DNA of 64,000 nt from Entrophospora sp. SA101 (lineage: Eukaryota; Glomeromycota; Glomeromycetes; Entrophosporales; Entrophosporaceae): the NCBI GenBank assembly GCA_958430865.1, contig CAUDNR010001068.1, forward strand, positions 1 to 64,000, given 5' to 3'. The notes below the pieces were generated by a model. That model saw nothing but the letters and a program-made list of their open reading frames with translations. It did not search any database and was not told the origin of the DNA. Below are positions 1 to 10,910 of the stretch, in pieces (within the stretch, counting starts at the first letter, position 1; the number at the start of each line of letters is the position of its first letter). The position numbers were made by a program, and so were the translations under genes.

Positions 1-280
1 GCAATTTTGGTAAGATTTATGGTGGACAAATTGAGACCAAACATAGAATAATGATGATTTTTAAAAGCTCATAGCTCCATACAGAATGGGATTTTAAAAA
101 AAAACTCTTCATTTTTTGTTAATTCAAGCTTCAAACTAACTGATTATGAAAAGCTTTTTGATTTATTTTATTTGTTGACAGACTAGATAGAATTAAAAAA
201 TTTCATGTAAAAGTTGCCGGGACTAGACTAGATGCACCATACATAAATTATAACAATTACGATCTAAATCAATAAAAAAA

Positions 281-760
281 ATGGTAACGTACGAGAAAAT
301 CAAAGTGAATTGAACAAAGCAAGAGAAGATTATGTGAAAGCAGAGATGAAGTTGAAGGTGTGGGAAGAAGGAGAATATGAGGGAAGTGGCTGAAGTTGAG
401 GAGAAAGTTAGATGAAAAATGAAAGGATGAAGGACAGAAGAGAAAGTGGGAGATAGGGTAAAGAAGAAAAAGAAGAGCTAAAGAAAGTCAAAAACAATTG
501 GAAGGAGCAGGTGAGGGAATGGGAAAGGTTAAGAGAATTTGGTGGAGGGAAAGGTAATGAATAAATAAAAATGTACAAAAAACTATTTTCCATCTCGTTT
601 ATATTTATTTGAATGTATATTGCTTTATGTAACATCTCTTCGATTTATCTATCCTAATTTTTCCTCTTTGGGTTTAGGCAAAAGCGTTTAATGGATTCTG
701 AAGAAATTGATATAACTTCAAAAAAACTTAAAGCTATGTATGATGTATATACCTTCAAAT
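281..760 (+). pseudogene. Decayed coding fragment, charged coiled-coil-like
   Basis: A purine-rich stretch reads as charged helix in shifting frames: a run beginning ENQSELNKAREDYVKAE near 295, and after frame changes a run containing WKEQVREWERLREF up to about 553. A GTAATG donor-like site follows near 554 and a TTTAG acceptor precedes coding-like sequence (…LMDSEEIDITSKKL) near 690-730. Stops and frame shifts interrupt it, so I read it as a dead gene copy. The family is not recognised; charge pattern alone suggests a coiled coil. Confidence 0.35.
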
Positions 761-810
761 AGAATTTAATGTTAACATAACTTTATTATAATAGTACAAG
801 AAAAAATATA

Positions 811-1636
811 CAGTCGAACCTTCATTTTAACGGATTTTTGTTTCCACGGATTTTATATTTAAATCATGTTTCAATGGACAATGGATTTTTTGGTAGGATT
901 TTAGTAATAGTAATAGTAATAAGTACAACGGATTCACATGATATAGATTTTATAAAAAAAAAACAATTACTATGTTAAGATTAATTCATTGCTAAATAAT
1001 AATATAAACAAATTGAATAATTCTCAAAAATATCAATATGATTTTACAAGAATAATTCTTGCATTACTATTATTACTAAATAATAATATTAATCAAAATT
1101 TTCCATATTTCTAAATAATGATTTTACACGAATAATTAAACACACATCACTAAATAATAATATTAATCAAATTTTCCATATTTCTAAATTGATAATAAAT
1201 AAATATCTTCTAATAATTTACATAATCAACATTTTTTTTGATTTCTCTAAATTCTACGAAATTAAAATGTCTCAACAACTATCTTCTTCTTCCAAAAAAC
1301 GTGAAAAAGCCTTTGAAACTGCTTTTAATTTTCTTGAACAAAATAATACACAAGGATATTATAATGAGTTAAAAGCTTTAAAATCATTGAAAAAAAAAAT
1401 AAAATCATAGTATTCAAAATTCAATACAAACAAACATTACTAGTTTTTTCAGTAAATAATTGACTATTAATTAGCATTTTAATTCTTTGTAAATTTTACT
1501 GTATTATGTCAAGTATTGTTATATTTTAAATCATTAAACAAAATTAAAATTTTCCTGTTGGTCCTGTAGATCATTATCTCGTTTCAACGGATTTAGGTGG
1601 TCAGTCCCACAGATCCGTTGAAACGTGGTTTGACTG
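811..1636. mobile_element. TIR element flanked by TA (Tc1/mariner/pogo-like, non-autonomous)
   Basis: The left end CAGTCGAACC (811-820) and the right end GGTTTGACTG (1627-1636) are inverted repeats differing at one base, and each is bordered by TA (809-810 and 1637-1638), the usual Tc1/mariner/pogo target. A subterminal inverted repeat near the right end (TTTCAACGGAT and ATCCGTTGAAA) could form a hairpin. The 826-bp interior holds only a 47-codon open frame, so it is probably a deletion derivative. A 180-bp relative lies at 2220-2399. Confidence 0.6.
1267..1410 (+). CDS. Short 47-residue frame inside the TIR element
   Basis: The frame begins MSQQLSSSSKKREK and ends in a lysine-rich tail (LKSLKKKIKS). 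It lies wholly within the TA-flanked element at 811-1636. It could be the remnant of a transposase N-terminus, but no helix-turn-helix or catalytic motif is visible. An in-frame upstream extension is possible but AT-rich and unlikely. I do not recognise the protein and cannot say that it is expressed. Confidence 0.2.
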   Translation: MSQQLSSSSKKREKAFETAFNFLEQNNTQGYYNELKALKSLKKKIKS

Positions 1637-1779
1637 TATATATATGTGGTTATAGGTATATGGAGAAGAATAAAAAGTAATAAAAGGGCAATTAATTTTT
1701 TGGAAAATGGTCGTGTTTGTGGTTTCTCTTCAAGAATTCCCAAGGAAGAATTTGCATAATTACGCGAATCCCCCAAGCT

Positions 1780-2215
1780 CTTTCCAAATCAGAAAAGACA
1801 TATTTTTGATGGCACAAATCAAAGCAATGGATGGTGGGTCAATAAGCGCCAGCAGATGCCTTAAAAAGAAAGCCAGGTCTAACAAAAGAATATTCTATCA
1901 CTGAGATCATAATACATTACTTTGCCAAAAAACATGCAGAGAATTGGTAGAACTTTGAAAATATCAGAAACCATCTGATAGACAATGGTCTTCTAGCAAT
2001 AGTTGATGGTGATGTAAAGAAAATGCCCCAATGAAAACAAATTAACAAAAGTGTTGCTGATATTATAAAGAATTTTCTGGAAGATTATGTTGAAGTCCGT
2101 GGATTACCAAATCCAGGAACAAATGTCAATAGAATGACCCAATTAATTAATATTCTTACCAGCAGAAACAAGTTATAAACCATTGCACAGAGATTTTCTT
2201 GCTGGCTTGGAGGGA
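1780..2215 (+). pseudogene. Decayed coding relic, family unknown
   Basis: Fragments look coding in different frames: one reads VADIIKNFLEDYVEVRGLPN (around 2055-2115) and another, after a shift, LPAETSYKPLHRDFLAGLE (around 2157-2213). Stops and frame changes separate them. No domain is recognised. The relic abuts the MITE at 2220, which may have truncated it. Confidence 0.3.
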
Positions 2216-2219
2216 GATA

Positions 2220-2399
2220 CAGTCAAACCTTGTCACAGCGAACTATAATTAAATCCTTGTCATAACGGGATTTTAAATTTTTTGCTTCACATATTAATAT
2301 TAATATAAAAATACATAAAAATCCGTTGCAATATTACTAATCTTTCCACAACAGATTTTAAATAAAATTTTTATGTGCCCCGGTTCATAGGTTTGACTG
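2220..2399. mobile_element. 180-bp MITE with CAGTCAAACC termini
   Basis: CAGTCAAACC (2220-2229) and GGTTTGACTG (2390-2399) are perfect 10-bp terminal inverted repeats, flanked by TA at 2218-2219 and 2400-2401. The termini match the element at 811-1636 apart from one base, so the two are members of one Tc1/pogo-type family. There is no coding capacity. Confidence 0.7.
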
Positions 2400-2401
2400 T
2401 A

Positions 2402-2856
2402 CGTATAAAAACACATGACTTTTAAAAGCTAATTTTTCCAGATAAGCACTCAATATTACCTTATTAAGCTACAAAGTAAATTCCAAAAACTTTGTGTTAA
2501 ATTTGCACGCTTTATTCCCAACATTTCATACACACACCTTTATATCCCAGTCTACAAATTCAATAAATATTTTCATCAAGAACTATATAGGTAAATCTTT
2601 CTATTATCGTCATCAACATTCCCGTTGTATCTACACAATTAATAAAGCGCCAAAATTGTATGAATAATAAAAATCTCCAATTAATTTAATTGGTTGGTAC
2701 TAGTCATATATTATTACTGTGATAAAAAAGAAAAAAAGGGTATTATTGCTGCGTGCGTAGTTTATTTTTAGTAATAATAGGAGGAATTTAGGAATTCTTT
2801 ATTATCATCTTTGATTCCAATTATAAAAATTCATCATATTACAATTTTCAACGTCA
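2402..2856. other. 5' flank of the F-box gene
   Basis: AT-rich non-coding stretch between the MITE and the F-box start codon. It presumably carries the promoter and 5' UTR. I see no convincing core-promoter element. Confidence 0.4.
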
Positions 2857-4870
2857 ATGTCAACTTTTACAAAAGTTTTAATAGATTCTGATAAAGCAAA
2901 CATCAAACAATATGATTTTGCAATTAATATTTTTGTGTCTTTCTGCAAATATCTAGATCCTTATGAGCTGCTAAAATTGGAATGTGTTTGCAAGAAATTT
3001 TGTAATTATTTACGCTCGGAACATTCAGCTATTGCATCATTATGGAAGCATTCAAGAAATACTTATACACCTTTCAATGAATATGAAGTTTTGAGCGGGA
3101 TGTCAGAAAGAGATTATACTAAATTATTGTGTCTTAAAAATGGATGTCAACAATGTGGGGATGGTCGCTTTAATTATCATCATCAAGAACAACTACGACA
3201 ACAGCAGCATCATCATAATGTTTCTGTTTATTTTATACCAAGGGTACGTCTTTGTAAACCTTGTTTAGCTCAAAATGTACTCAGGTAAATTTATTAATTT
3301 ATTAATTCCATAATCATACATTACAACTATAATAATCCTTACTATTATTATTACCAATTTACTATTTTATTTTTTATATAGTGAAAAGAATTTCATTGAA
3401 AATTTAAATGCTTGTAAAGATGTTTTAAATGCAATTCCTACAGTATCTCATAAAGATCCTTGGGGAAAAGGTGAAAATCACTATTGGATAATTGATTATT
3501 ATAGAATGGAAGAGAAACTCGTTGGATTATCAGATGAAGAAAAATCTCAATTACTTGAGGAAAAAGAAGAAGAATCTAGATTGTTGATTAAAGATGACGA
3601 GAAAAGACATAAAATGATGATGGCGAACAGCAATGAAATTTTAAATTCGGTTGATGAAATAGAAGAAACCGAACAACTAATGTTAGAATTGGCCACCAGG
3701 TTTTCATTAGGTGAAACTGTGAATCATTATTTGTTCAGTGATATTGCATCGTTATCAAACAGAGATGACAATAATTTTTTTCTAAACAACAATAACAGCA
3801 ACTACAACGACAGTGGTGATTCTTCTTATTCAGAATTTGAATTTGTGTCTGGATCCGGAAATTCAAACCAAAATGGCGATAATGAAAATATATCTGAAAG
3901 TGACGATGAAAGTGACAATCTTGACTCTGATGATTCAGATTTTGATTCAGATTTAGAGTATGGATTTGAATTGGGTGTAGGTTTAAGAACAAGATGGGAT
4001 ATTATTAGAGAAGTTCGCGCACTCCAACTTTTTGATCAAGAGTCTGATTATGATGACGATGATGACGATGATTATTATGGTGATTATGATGATTATGGTG
4101 ATTATGAGTCAGAAAGCGATGATGATTTTAGAGCCGCGTCGTCGTTAAGATTCCTAAATACACATTTTCTTTCAAATCCATTTTGCAATTATTCAAATCT
4201 CGATTCTGATCTAACATCTGGATCATTTATTCCTGCATCACCATCACTGCCATTGCCATCATTAGATGATAATATCGATCTGATAGATCCATTATTACCA
4301 ATGCCGCCTTCGTTTTTTGGTGGATCAAGAGCACCATTGATTACACTTGATCTATTGTATAGAGAATTATCGCCTAGAAAACGTCGACAAAAGTTTATTT
4401 TGGTTTGTCTAAAAGATAGAACAAAAACGTATCAGCGATCACCACCAAATCCGATTGAGATATGGAATCCTATTTATGAATTTCTCGATTTGCTTCCTAC
4501 ATTTACGAATCCACCATTTTTCATAACCAATGACAAAGATTGGGTTAATAAACACGTTATACCTAAACTTTTACAAGAAACAACGAATGTACGACGAAAA
4601 GCCAAATTGGTTGGTGGCCCGGGTCATATTACAACCCTTAGAGGTGCTTTGAATCATGGATTAAAGGATTCTCCTGTATTCTTTTGTGTTTTGTGTAGAT
4701 TACATCATCTGAATAATTATGAAGCTATACAAAACCATTTAGCTGACAAGCACAATATCATTCACAATATTAATAATGAACATGATTATAATCTTGATGA
4801 TAATATACCATATAATGTAGGAGTAGATAGTGACGTTGTAGTTGATTATTTTGATGAGGCTTTCCTATAG
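2857..4870 (+). CDS. F-box protein with acidic centre and C-terminal zinc finger
   Basis: Two exons, 2857-3284 and 3382-4870, joined across a 97-bp GT-AG intron in phase (AG|T gives Ser143), encode 638 residues. Residues about 22-67 form an F-box (FVSFCKYLDPYELLKLECVC), which normally binds Skp1 so that the protein acts as substrate adaptor of an SCF ubiquitin ligase. Cys97-x2-Cys100 and Cys133-x2-Cys136 look like a zinc-binding pair after the F-box. Residues about 300-395 are an Asp/Glu/Ser-rich acidic, probably disordered stretch. Near residue 578 a CX2CX13HX4H pattern resembles a C2H2 finger. The start is the first in-frame ATG. The substrate is unknown. The gene converges on the WD40 gene downstream. 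Confidence 0.85.
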
Positions 4871-5696
4871 CATATTATTATTGTTGTTATTTTTATTAAT
4901 ATTAAAAAAAAAAATTAATTTTTTTTCTTCCAAATTTTTTTTATATGTATCATAGTAAATATTAATTGTCATATTTGATATTATATTAATATAATTTTCT
5001 TTTTTGTTCTCTTGCTTTTTTTTTGTTATTTATATTTTTTTCATATTATTATGTTTGGCAATAAAAAACATTTCTTTACAAAAAAATATTTATTGATTTT
5101 TTTTTTTAAAGTTGCCCACATTTCTACTGCTCTAATTAAATTATGACAAAGTTCAAGCAAGAACCAAAATTTAATAATACGAATTTGAATAATCTATTTA
5201 CAAAAAAAAATATATAAAATATAAATATAAAGATATAAATAAAAATATAAAATATAAAAATATATAAAAATTTTTTTAAAATATAAATAATCTCTATTTA
5301 CGCATCTTAATCTTATCTAATCGTTTTATTTTTAATCCCTATTATGATTATATAATTTTATCAAAAATGTCCACAAGTCAATAGATTTATCATATTTAGC
5401 AGTACAACCATACATAGCAGTATCATAACTTGTTGTCACCATAAGTTTACCCTAATAATGAATAAATGAGTGTGAATATATATAAAAATAACAGGGAACA
5501 GAATGTTTTTTGTATGTAATGATGCTTTGAAATCTTGATGATGATAATAAATAAATGATGATAATGATGATGATAAGAATGCCTGTAATAATATAATAAT
5601 ATAATATGATAATGTGATAGAGTATATAATATAGTATAACAATTAAGTGGGGAGCTAATATAAATAAGAAGTTGTTCAATATCGTGGCTTTTCTCC
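4871..5696. other. Convergent intergenic spacer, AT low complexity
   Basis: Lies between the 3' ends of the F-box gene (+) and the WD40 gene (-). It is nearly pure A/T with an ATATAAA-like simple-sequence tract at about 5205-5290. No gene is seen; open frames on the minus strand at 5436-5745 are low-complexity shadows. Confidence 0.5.
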
Positions 5697-7972
5697 TTAT
5701 ATTTTTAAAGCCTGTATGGTTTTTCCAAAAATTATAGATACCCATTCAGGATATTTTGTATTCCAGCTCAATTGGTTGACTTCGCTTGTTGCTCTATAGG
5801 CCAATAATGGATCCTGGTTGTATTTGGATATGGTAGAATTAGGTGTTGACAAGTCGCCAAGATCCCATACAATGGCATTACAATCATCGCCACCACTACA
5901 CAAAATATTTGATGAATTTGGTGACCAGTTAACACAATTCACAGGTGCATTATGTCCATTTAGTTCAGCCACCGGTAGCCCAGGAGCTCTAATATCCAAT
6001 ATTATAACCTCGGTAGAATTCATGTGAAAAGTGGCTATATAATATGGTGATATTTTATTAAAAGATAAACGAAGTAGTGGAGATTGTTGGTTTGAGGAGT
6101 TTGAGGAAGATCCAGTTTTTGAGGGTTGGGGCGGTGGTGTTTCATAAAGAATTGTAGAATGTTCCAATGATCTAAAATAATATGATTTAAAAATAATATG
6201 TATATAATATTATTATATTTTATAATTAAATTATTTTTCTTTTTGACTAAAAATCTCACCTACCTTAGATCAAATAACCTTACACTTCCATCGGCACCAA
6301 CGCTAGCAAAAGTGTCAACTTCGTTTGTAAAGAAAGCAACGTCGTAAACTTCTTTATCATGAGCTATCAATTGTGTTTTTGCTTGACCTGTTTCAACATT
6401 CCATACAGTACATGTTGTATCTATACTAGACGTAACTGCTAAACTGGAGTCCAATTGATTCCAATCAAAAGATGTTAGTGGCGCTTTGAAGTCTACCTTT
6501 TTGTTCTTTAATGTTTGTTTAGTAATAAGTTGTTGTCTCCTATTAAATACTGTTTTATTATTATTATGATTATTATTATTGTTATTATTATTATATCCAA
6601 TAGTATTACTTCCATTATTTGCTTCATCACTAACGATTTCCCACAATTTTAAATAATCACCAGTAGTTGCTAACAAATCTGACGTCTTTGATCCACCCTA
6701 TAAGACCATACAATTAATTAATTTCAATTATTAAATTAAAATAAATTGATTGATTTATAATCAAAAAGATACAAACTTTATATGGTTCCCATAATACTTT
6801 TGTTATGGGATAATGATGATCTGCTTCTGCTATTTTAACAAAATCTATATTCGAACGATGATAATAACTATCATCATCGTAAGTACTAGGCTCAGCCAGT
6901 GAAATTATTTCAAGCTTATTTATAAACAAGTTTTAAAAAAGTTATTTTTAATGTTGGTCTAAATCATATATAAAAAAAAGAAATCGGCATTGATATTTTA
7001 ATCATTAAAAACTAACCTTATTAGAATATTCTTCGATAAAACTTCCTACTGCTAATCGGAACGCCTTTTCGCCTGGTAGTTTTGACCAGTCCAATCCATA
7101 AACTGGCCATGGAGCCTTATATTCATAAACTTCTTTTTTTAATAGCCCTTTTGGCTCTTGACGTAAGCTTGAAACTTTAACACCACCACCACCGCCACCA
7201 ATATCATATGCATAAGGAGTTAAAGGGGGCGTAGTTTGTTGTTTTATAGTAATTGGTGGTGGAGGTGGAGGTGCCAGTGAAAGCGTTGGCTGTGGCGATG
7301 CATGTGAATGCGTTGGGTTTAATGATGCGTGTGAATGTGAATTAGGTGTGTATTGTGGTAAGCCTGATTGTTGATCAGATAGTAGTTGTGGTGGTTGATG
7401 TAAAGGAGGTGGATGTGGTGAAGAATGTTTTTGTTGATGTTGATTTGGCGATGAATGTTGTTGATGATTTGTTTGAAGAAGTGGTGATGAATGTGATTGA
7501 TGATGTGAAGTTAGATGTGGTTGATGATGTGAAGATAGATGTATTTGATGATGTGAGGATGGATGTGGCTTTTGCTGTAGCTGTTGCTGATGGTTATTAT
7601 TTTGTTGTTGCTGTTGATGATGAAGTGGAGAATGTGGAGATGTTTGTTGTTGATGGTGATAAAGTTGTTGGTGTTGCTGCTGTTGTTGTTGATGATGTTG
7701 ATGTTGATGATGTTGCTGCTGTTGTTGATGATGTTGCTGCTGTTGTTGATGATGGTATGAATTATTAATATTTATTGGAGGTGTTGTAGTTATCGATATG
7801 GGAGTAGTAGCAGTAGATGTAGGAAAAGCTCCGGGTAATGTTTGAGACTGTGAAGAAGGAGGTGGATGAATTTGTGGATGGTGGTGGTGAGAGGAAGAAG
7901 AGGAGGTGGCCGGTGCTGGCAGTGTCTCAGCGTAAAATGTAGTATTTGGTGGTTGTGGATAAGTGTTCCTCA
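5697..7972 (-). CDS. WD40 scaffold protein, WDR68/DCAF7 (HAN11/TTG1) type, with His/Gln/Pro-rich N-terminus
   Basis: Four exons splice in phase: 7972-7017, 6914-6777, 6697-6264 and 6171-5697. The last 340 or so residues follow the WDR68 family through its length: EVYEYKAPWPVYGLDWS, FRLAVGSFIEEYSNKL, DLLATTGDYLKLWE, APLTSFDWN, SSIDTTCTVWNVETG, LIAHDKEVYDVAFF, SVGADGSVRLFDLRSLEHST, then DPLLAYRA. This family is a seven-blade beta-propeller scaffold for DYRK-type kinases, CUL4-DDB1 and, in plants, MYB/bHLH complexes. About 270 residues rich in His, Gln, Pro and Ser precede it, and an Asn run interrupts exon 3. No in-frame ATG exists in the first exon given; it opens just after an AG, so the true start is upstream. 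A 13-nt exon at 8662-8650 (ATG…G, GTAAT donor) would join in phase, but this is weak. Confidence 0.85.
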
Positions 7973-8220
7973 CTATTGAAATGGGGATGAGTTATATTTT
8001 TGTCTAAAGTTCAAATCATGAAATTTATATAAAAAAAAATTTTTTAAAATTAAAATCAAGTTACTTTAATTATTATTATGATAGATAATAAGGGTTTTCT
8101 TCTTTTTTTTAAAAAAAAGGATTGGTTTTTAACAAAGAAATTGCTAGAAAAAATAAATGTTTATAAATATAAATATATAGATGAAGAATGTTAACTCTAA
8201 TATTAATAATTAAAACTTAC

Positions 8221-8259
8221 AATTTCTTCTATTAAATCAACTATTCGTTGAATCGTAAT
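8221..8259 (-). other. Possible 39-nt 5' exon of the WD40 gene
   Basis: On the minus strand this block sits between a TTTTTAG acceptor and a GTAAGT donor and is open in one frame (ITIQRIVDLIEEI). Its phase does not fit the coding exon that starts at 7972, so if it is an exon it is probably untranslated. Only transcript data can decide. Confidence 0.25.
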
Positions 8260-8749
8260 CTAAAAATAAATTATTTCTAATTGTTTGTTAATATTATTAT
8301 TTAGGATTTAATAAATATTTCTCGAGTATTTTATTTAATAAAGAAATGTTTTATTAAAAATAATTGTGAGAAAAATTTTTTTTGGGGAAATGAATTTATT
8401 AGTCGGCGGACACAAAGACGACGATCTCCGGTATTAACAGATTGGTATAGCCGCTGGCAGATTTTGAATTGTTTCAGCACCGGAAATCATGCTAACGAGA
8501 CAAATGTTTTATTGACAGCTTTAAATTATTGGCTTACAAGTTCAAACTATCTACTATCATACTTGAGACGTTTGACTTGCACGTTCGTATCGCTGTAGAA
8601 TAATTCGAATACCTTCATCAGGTTTTGAATTTGTGTTGGTTTGAATTACCTTGAAAATTCATCCTATTTGCATTGGAACTAGGGTTTCTATCTGTAATAA
8701 TCCAATTTCTTATCCAATGATTCATAATGGTAATAATAGTAATAGTAGT

Positions 8750-9131
8750 CAGGGTTGTGGAATTTCGCAGAATCTTCGTATATACGAACAACATACAATT
8801 GAGTTCGTACAACTTCGTTGTGGTCGTACACCTGTACGAGGAAATTTAGTACATCGTACATATATATGTACGTACGATGTACAATGGTTTTCTGCGATGA
8901 TAAAATATTATTTATTATATTAACAATAATATAAACCGTTAACCCTCCTACTACTGTTATTACTATTACTATAATTACCAAATTCATTATCAGAAAAAAC
9001 CTGATTATCTTATTTAAACCCTTTTTATTATCTTTATTATGTGAGATATTCTGTATAAATACATATTCCGTGATTTCTAAAATTTTTTAATAATGAATTA
9101 AAAAATTGCCTCTACATTCTTTTTTAATTAT
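8750..9131. repeat. Dispersed repeat, copy A
   Basis: This roughly 380-bp stretch is similar along its length to 42854-43240. Shared landmarks in order are CTTCGTTGTGGTCGTACACC, CTGTACGAG, GTACGATGTA, TTTTCTGCG, TATCAGAAAAAAC and TCTACATTCTT. It contains a nested palindrome of GTAC/CGTAC motifs at about 8850-8882. It lies upstream of the WD40 gene. Neither copy codes for protein; no terminal repeats were found. Confidence 0.65.
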
Positions 9132-9413
9132 ATTTTCAATCCAAAATAATCAATAGTAGTGTTAAAATCATAATCACGATCATATTTTCAAGCATATACA
9201 GTAGTTAATTCCACGTCTTTTATTCCGACGGTTAAAGCTTTGAAAGATTACATCATTAAAAATGATGAACTTTATAATTTAGATATCTAAAATATTGATC
9301 ATCCAGTGATAAGTCCTGATACAAAATGGAAACTAGAGATTATATTAAAAAACGATACTACATTGTCCTTTTTAATTTTCATATTAGTATGATACAGATC
9401 ATCTAAAGGCAAA
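9132..9413 (+). other. Possible coding relic, otherwise unassigned
   Basis: A short stretch near 9227-9360 reads KALKDYIIKNDELYNLDI and, after a stop, HPVISPDTKWKLEIILKND. It looks like decayed coding sequence but is too short to place. Confidence 0.2.
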
Positions 9414-9578
9414 AAAATCGTGCAATTCCAAACCACCAAGGTTTTTTTTCTCATTAATAAAATTGAAAAAAACTCTCTATTTCATTGTTACTTAGGTTCT
9501 AAATATTGCCAAAATAGAGAGTTTTTTTCAATTTTATTACTAAGAAAAAAGCCTTGGTGGTTTGAAGTTGCACGATTT
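9414..9578. mobile_element. Foldback (long inverted repeat) element
   Basis: Arms of about 65 bp (9414-9480 and 9514-9578) are near-perfect inverted repeats around a 33-bp loop. The left arm contains CCAAACCACCAAGG and AAAACTCTCTAT; the right arm contains the complements in reverse order. No open frame is meaningful. The structure fits a foldback MITE or a hairpin-forming transcript. The target duplication is not clear. Confidence 0.65.
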
Positions 9579-10058
9579 TACTATATATCAAAAGTGGGAT
9601 TTGGCATCCAATGATCCTCCTCCTATTTGAGAAAAGATCAACTTGACACGTGACCGAAACAAAAAAATTAGGAAAAAATATTTTTTATTGTTCATGCAAC
9701 AACTCTTTAATCATTAAAATAAAAAAATTTTTTGTTCAACAAATAAATAATAATAATATGATTGGCTAATTTTGATGCCCGAACGAATATTAGAGTTTCT
9801 ATTCGTAATACAAATTCTCATTTGAATTGTTCGTCTCTTCGAATTTTTCGTTTAATTTGTTTTATTATTATTATTATTCGTTTATTCAAATCATTTGTAT
9901 CATTTGTATCATTCGTATTCGAATTATTCATTTTATCGTTTTATTCGTTTTATTCGTTTATTCGAATAAACTTTCAATGTAATTAGAATACTCAAATTTA
10001 TAATAATAACGAACAAAACAAATAATTCGAATAAACCTTATTCCCTAATACTAATATG
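9579..10058. other. AT-rich spacer with TTCGTTTATT-type simple sequence
   Basis: Between about 9770 and 10035 the sequence is built from short variants of ATTCGTTTATTCGAATAA and TCATTTGTATCA. It is low complexity with several ATTCGAAT palindromes. No gene is seen. Confidence 0.4.
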
Positions 10059-10503
10059 GTTGGCTCGGTCTAAAGACCTTCTATTGCTGCGCCGCGCGCT
10101 CAAATTTCAAAAATTGCGATTTCGTGATTCGTTCAAAAATGCAATAAATTTTTTTTAAAAAAGGGTTACACGTGATTTTGGTTAAAAAACATTTTCCTTG
10201 CTGCCAAATTTAGATATGATGGTCGAGAGTATTAGGCTAAATTTAGGCATGATGATTAAAAACTAGTCTAAATTTAGCAATGATACTAGCACTCAAATTT
10301 CTCATAGTAAAGTATATACATGTTTTAAAAAAGAATAGAACTCTACAATAAATAATTTTTTGGGGAAAATCTCTTCATTACATTAAAAGTAGAAACCTAT
10401 TTTACCAACTAATGAGGCTATTTTTTTAAAAGGTAGGACAGAAAATGACTTCTATACTTTTAAAATTTGCCCAAAATTTAGTAGGTCTTTAGACCGAGCC
10501 AAC
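10059..10503. mobile_element. 445-bp MITE with GTTGGCTCGGTCTAAAGACC ends, copy 1
   Basis: GTTGGCTCGGTCTAAAGACC (10059 onward) and its perfect inverted copy ending at 10503 bound a non-coding 445-bp element. A second full-length copy with the same ends lies at 31851-32293, similar throughout the interior (for example GCTCAAATTTC, CACGTGATTTTGG, GGACAGAAAATGACTTCTAT). The first 40 bp contain an unusual GC-rich patch (GCGCCGCGCGCTC). Two copies with intact termini argue for transposition. Confidence 0.8.
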
Positions 10504-10910
10504 TATATGATAAATGTTGGAGTCATGTGATTTTATAATATTGTGACACTAAAGAATATCATTGCGATTTTTGGATTGAAAATAGGCACTCGGCGCAGCA
10601 TTTGAATACATCCAAAATAATTGGTCTTCTTAAACTTGACATGAGTTAAATTTTCATGTAACTTTTGAAAAAAAACAATGTAGATTGATTATTTAGTTAA
10701 AAGTTATTGAGCTATGTTGGAATTTTGTAAATAAGTTCAGTGCAACAAGAGTAATGTCAAGTTAAAGTTTGATGTATGTTGTAAAAATTTGAAATTGACC
10801 CTCTTATAATTCTGGCCAATTTTGTTTAATGCCAGTCCAAATTATGAAGTAAAATGTTAATTCATTTGTGAAAATTAAATCACAAAATATTTCTTTCCTA
10901 AAATATTATT
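10504..10910. other. Intergenic, nothing recognised
   Basis: AT-rich sequence between the MITE and the relic that follows. I see no gene, repeat or structured motif. Confidence 0.4.

Noticed and set aside
408..635. 75-codon minus-strand frame rich in Ser/Leu/Phe
   Set aside because: Antisense of a purine-rich coding relic; composition artefact.
3735..3992. Minus-strand frame rich in His/Asn/Gln
   Set aside because: Shadow of the acidic repeat in the F-box gene.
5436..5745. Two hydrophobic minus-strand frames
   Set aside because: Low-complexity AT translation downstream of the WD40 stop codon; no start context or conservation.
7346..7768. Long plus-strand frame rich in Val/Asp
   Set aside because: It is the antisense shadow of the His/Gln-rich repeat of the WD40 gene; GTTGTTGAT repeats stay open on both strands.
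8618..8987. Overlapping frames on both strands upstream of the WD40 gene
   Set aside because: They fall in the dispersed repeat and its palindromes; translations are Tyr/Ile-rich noise.
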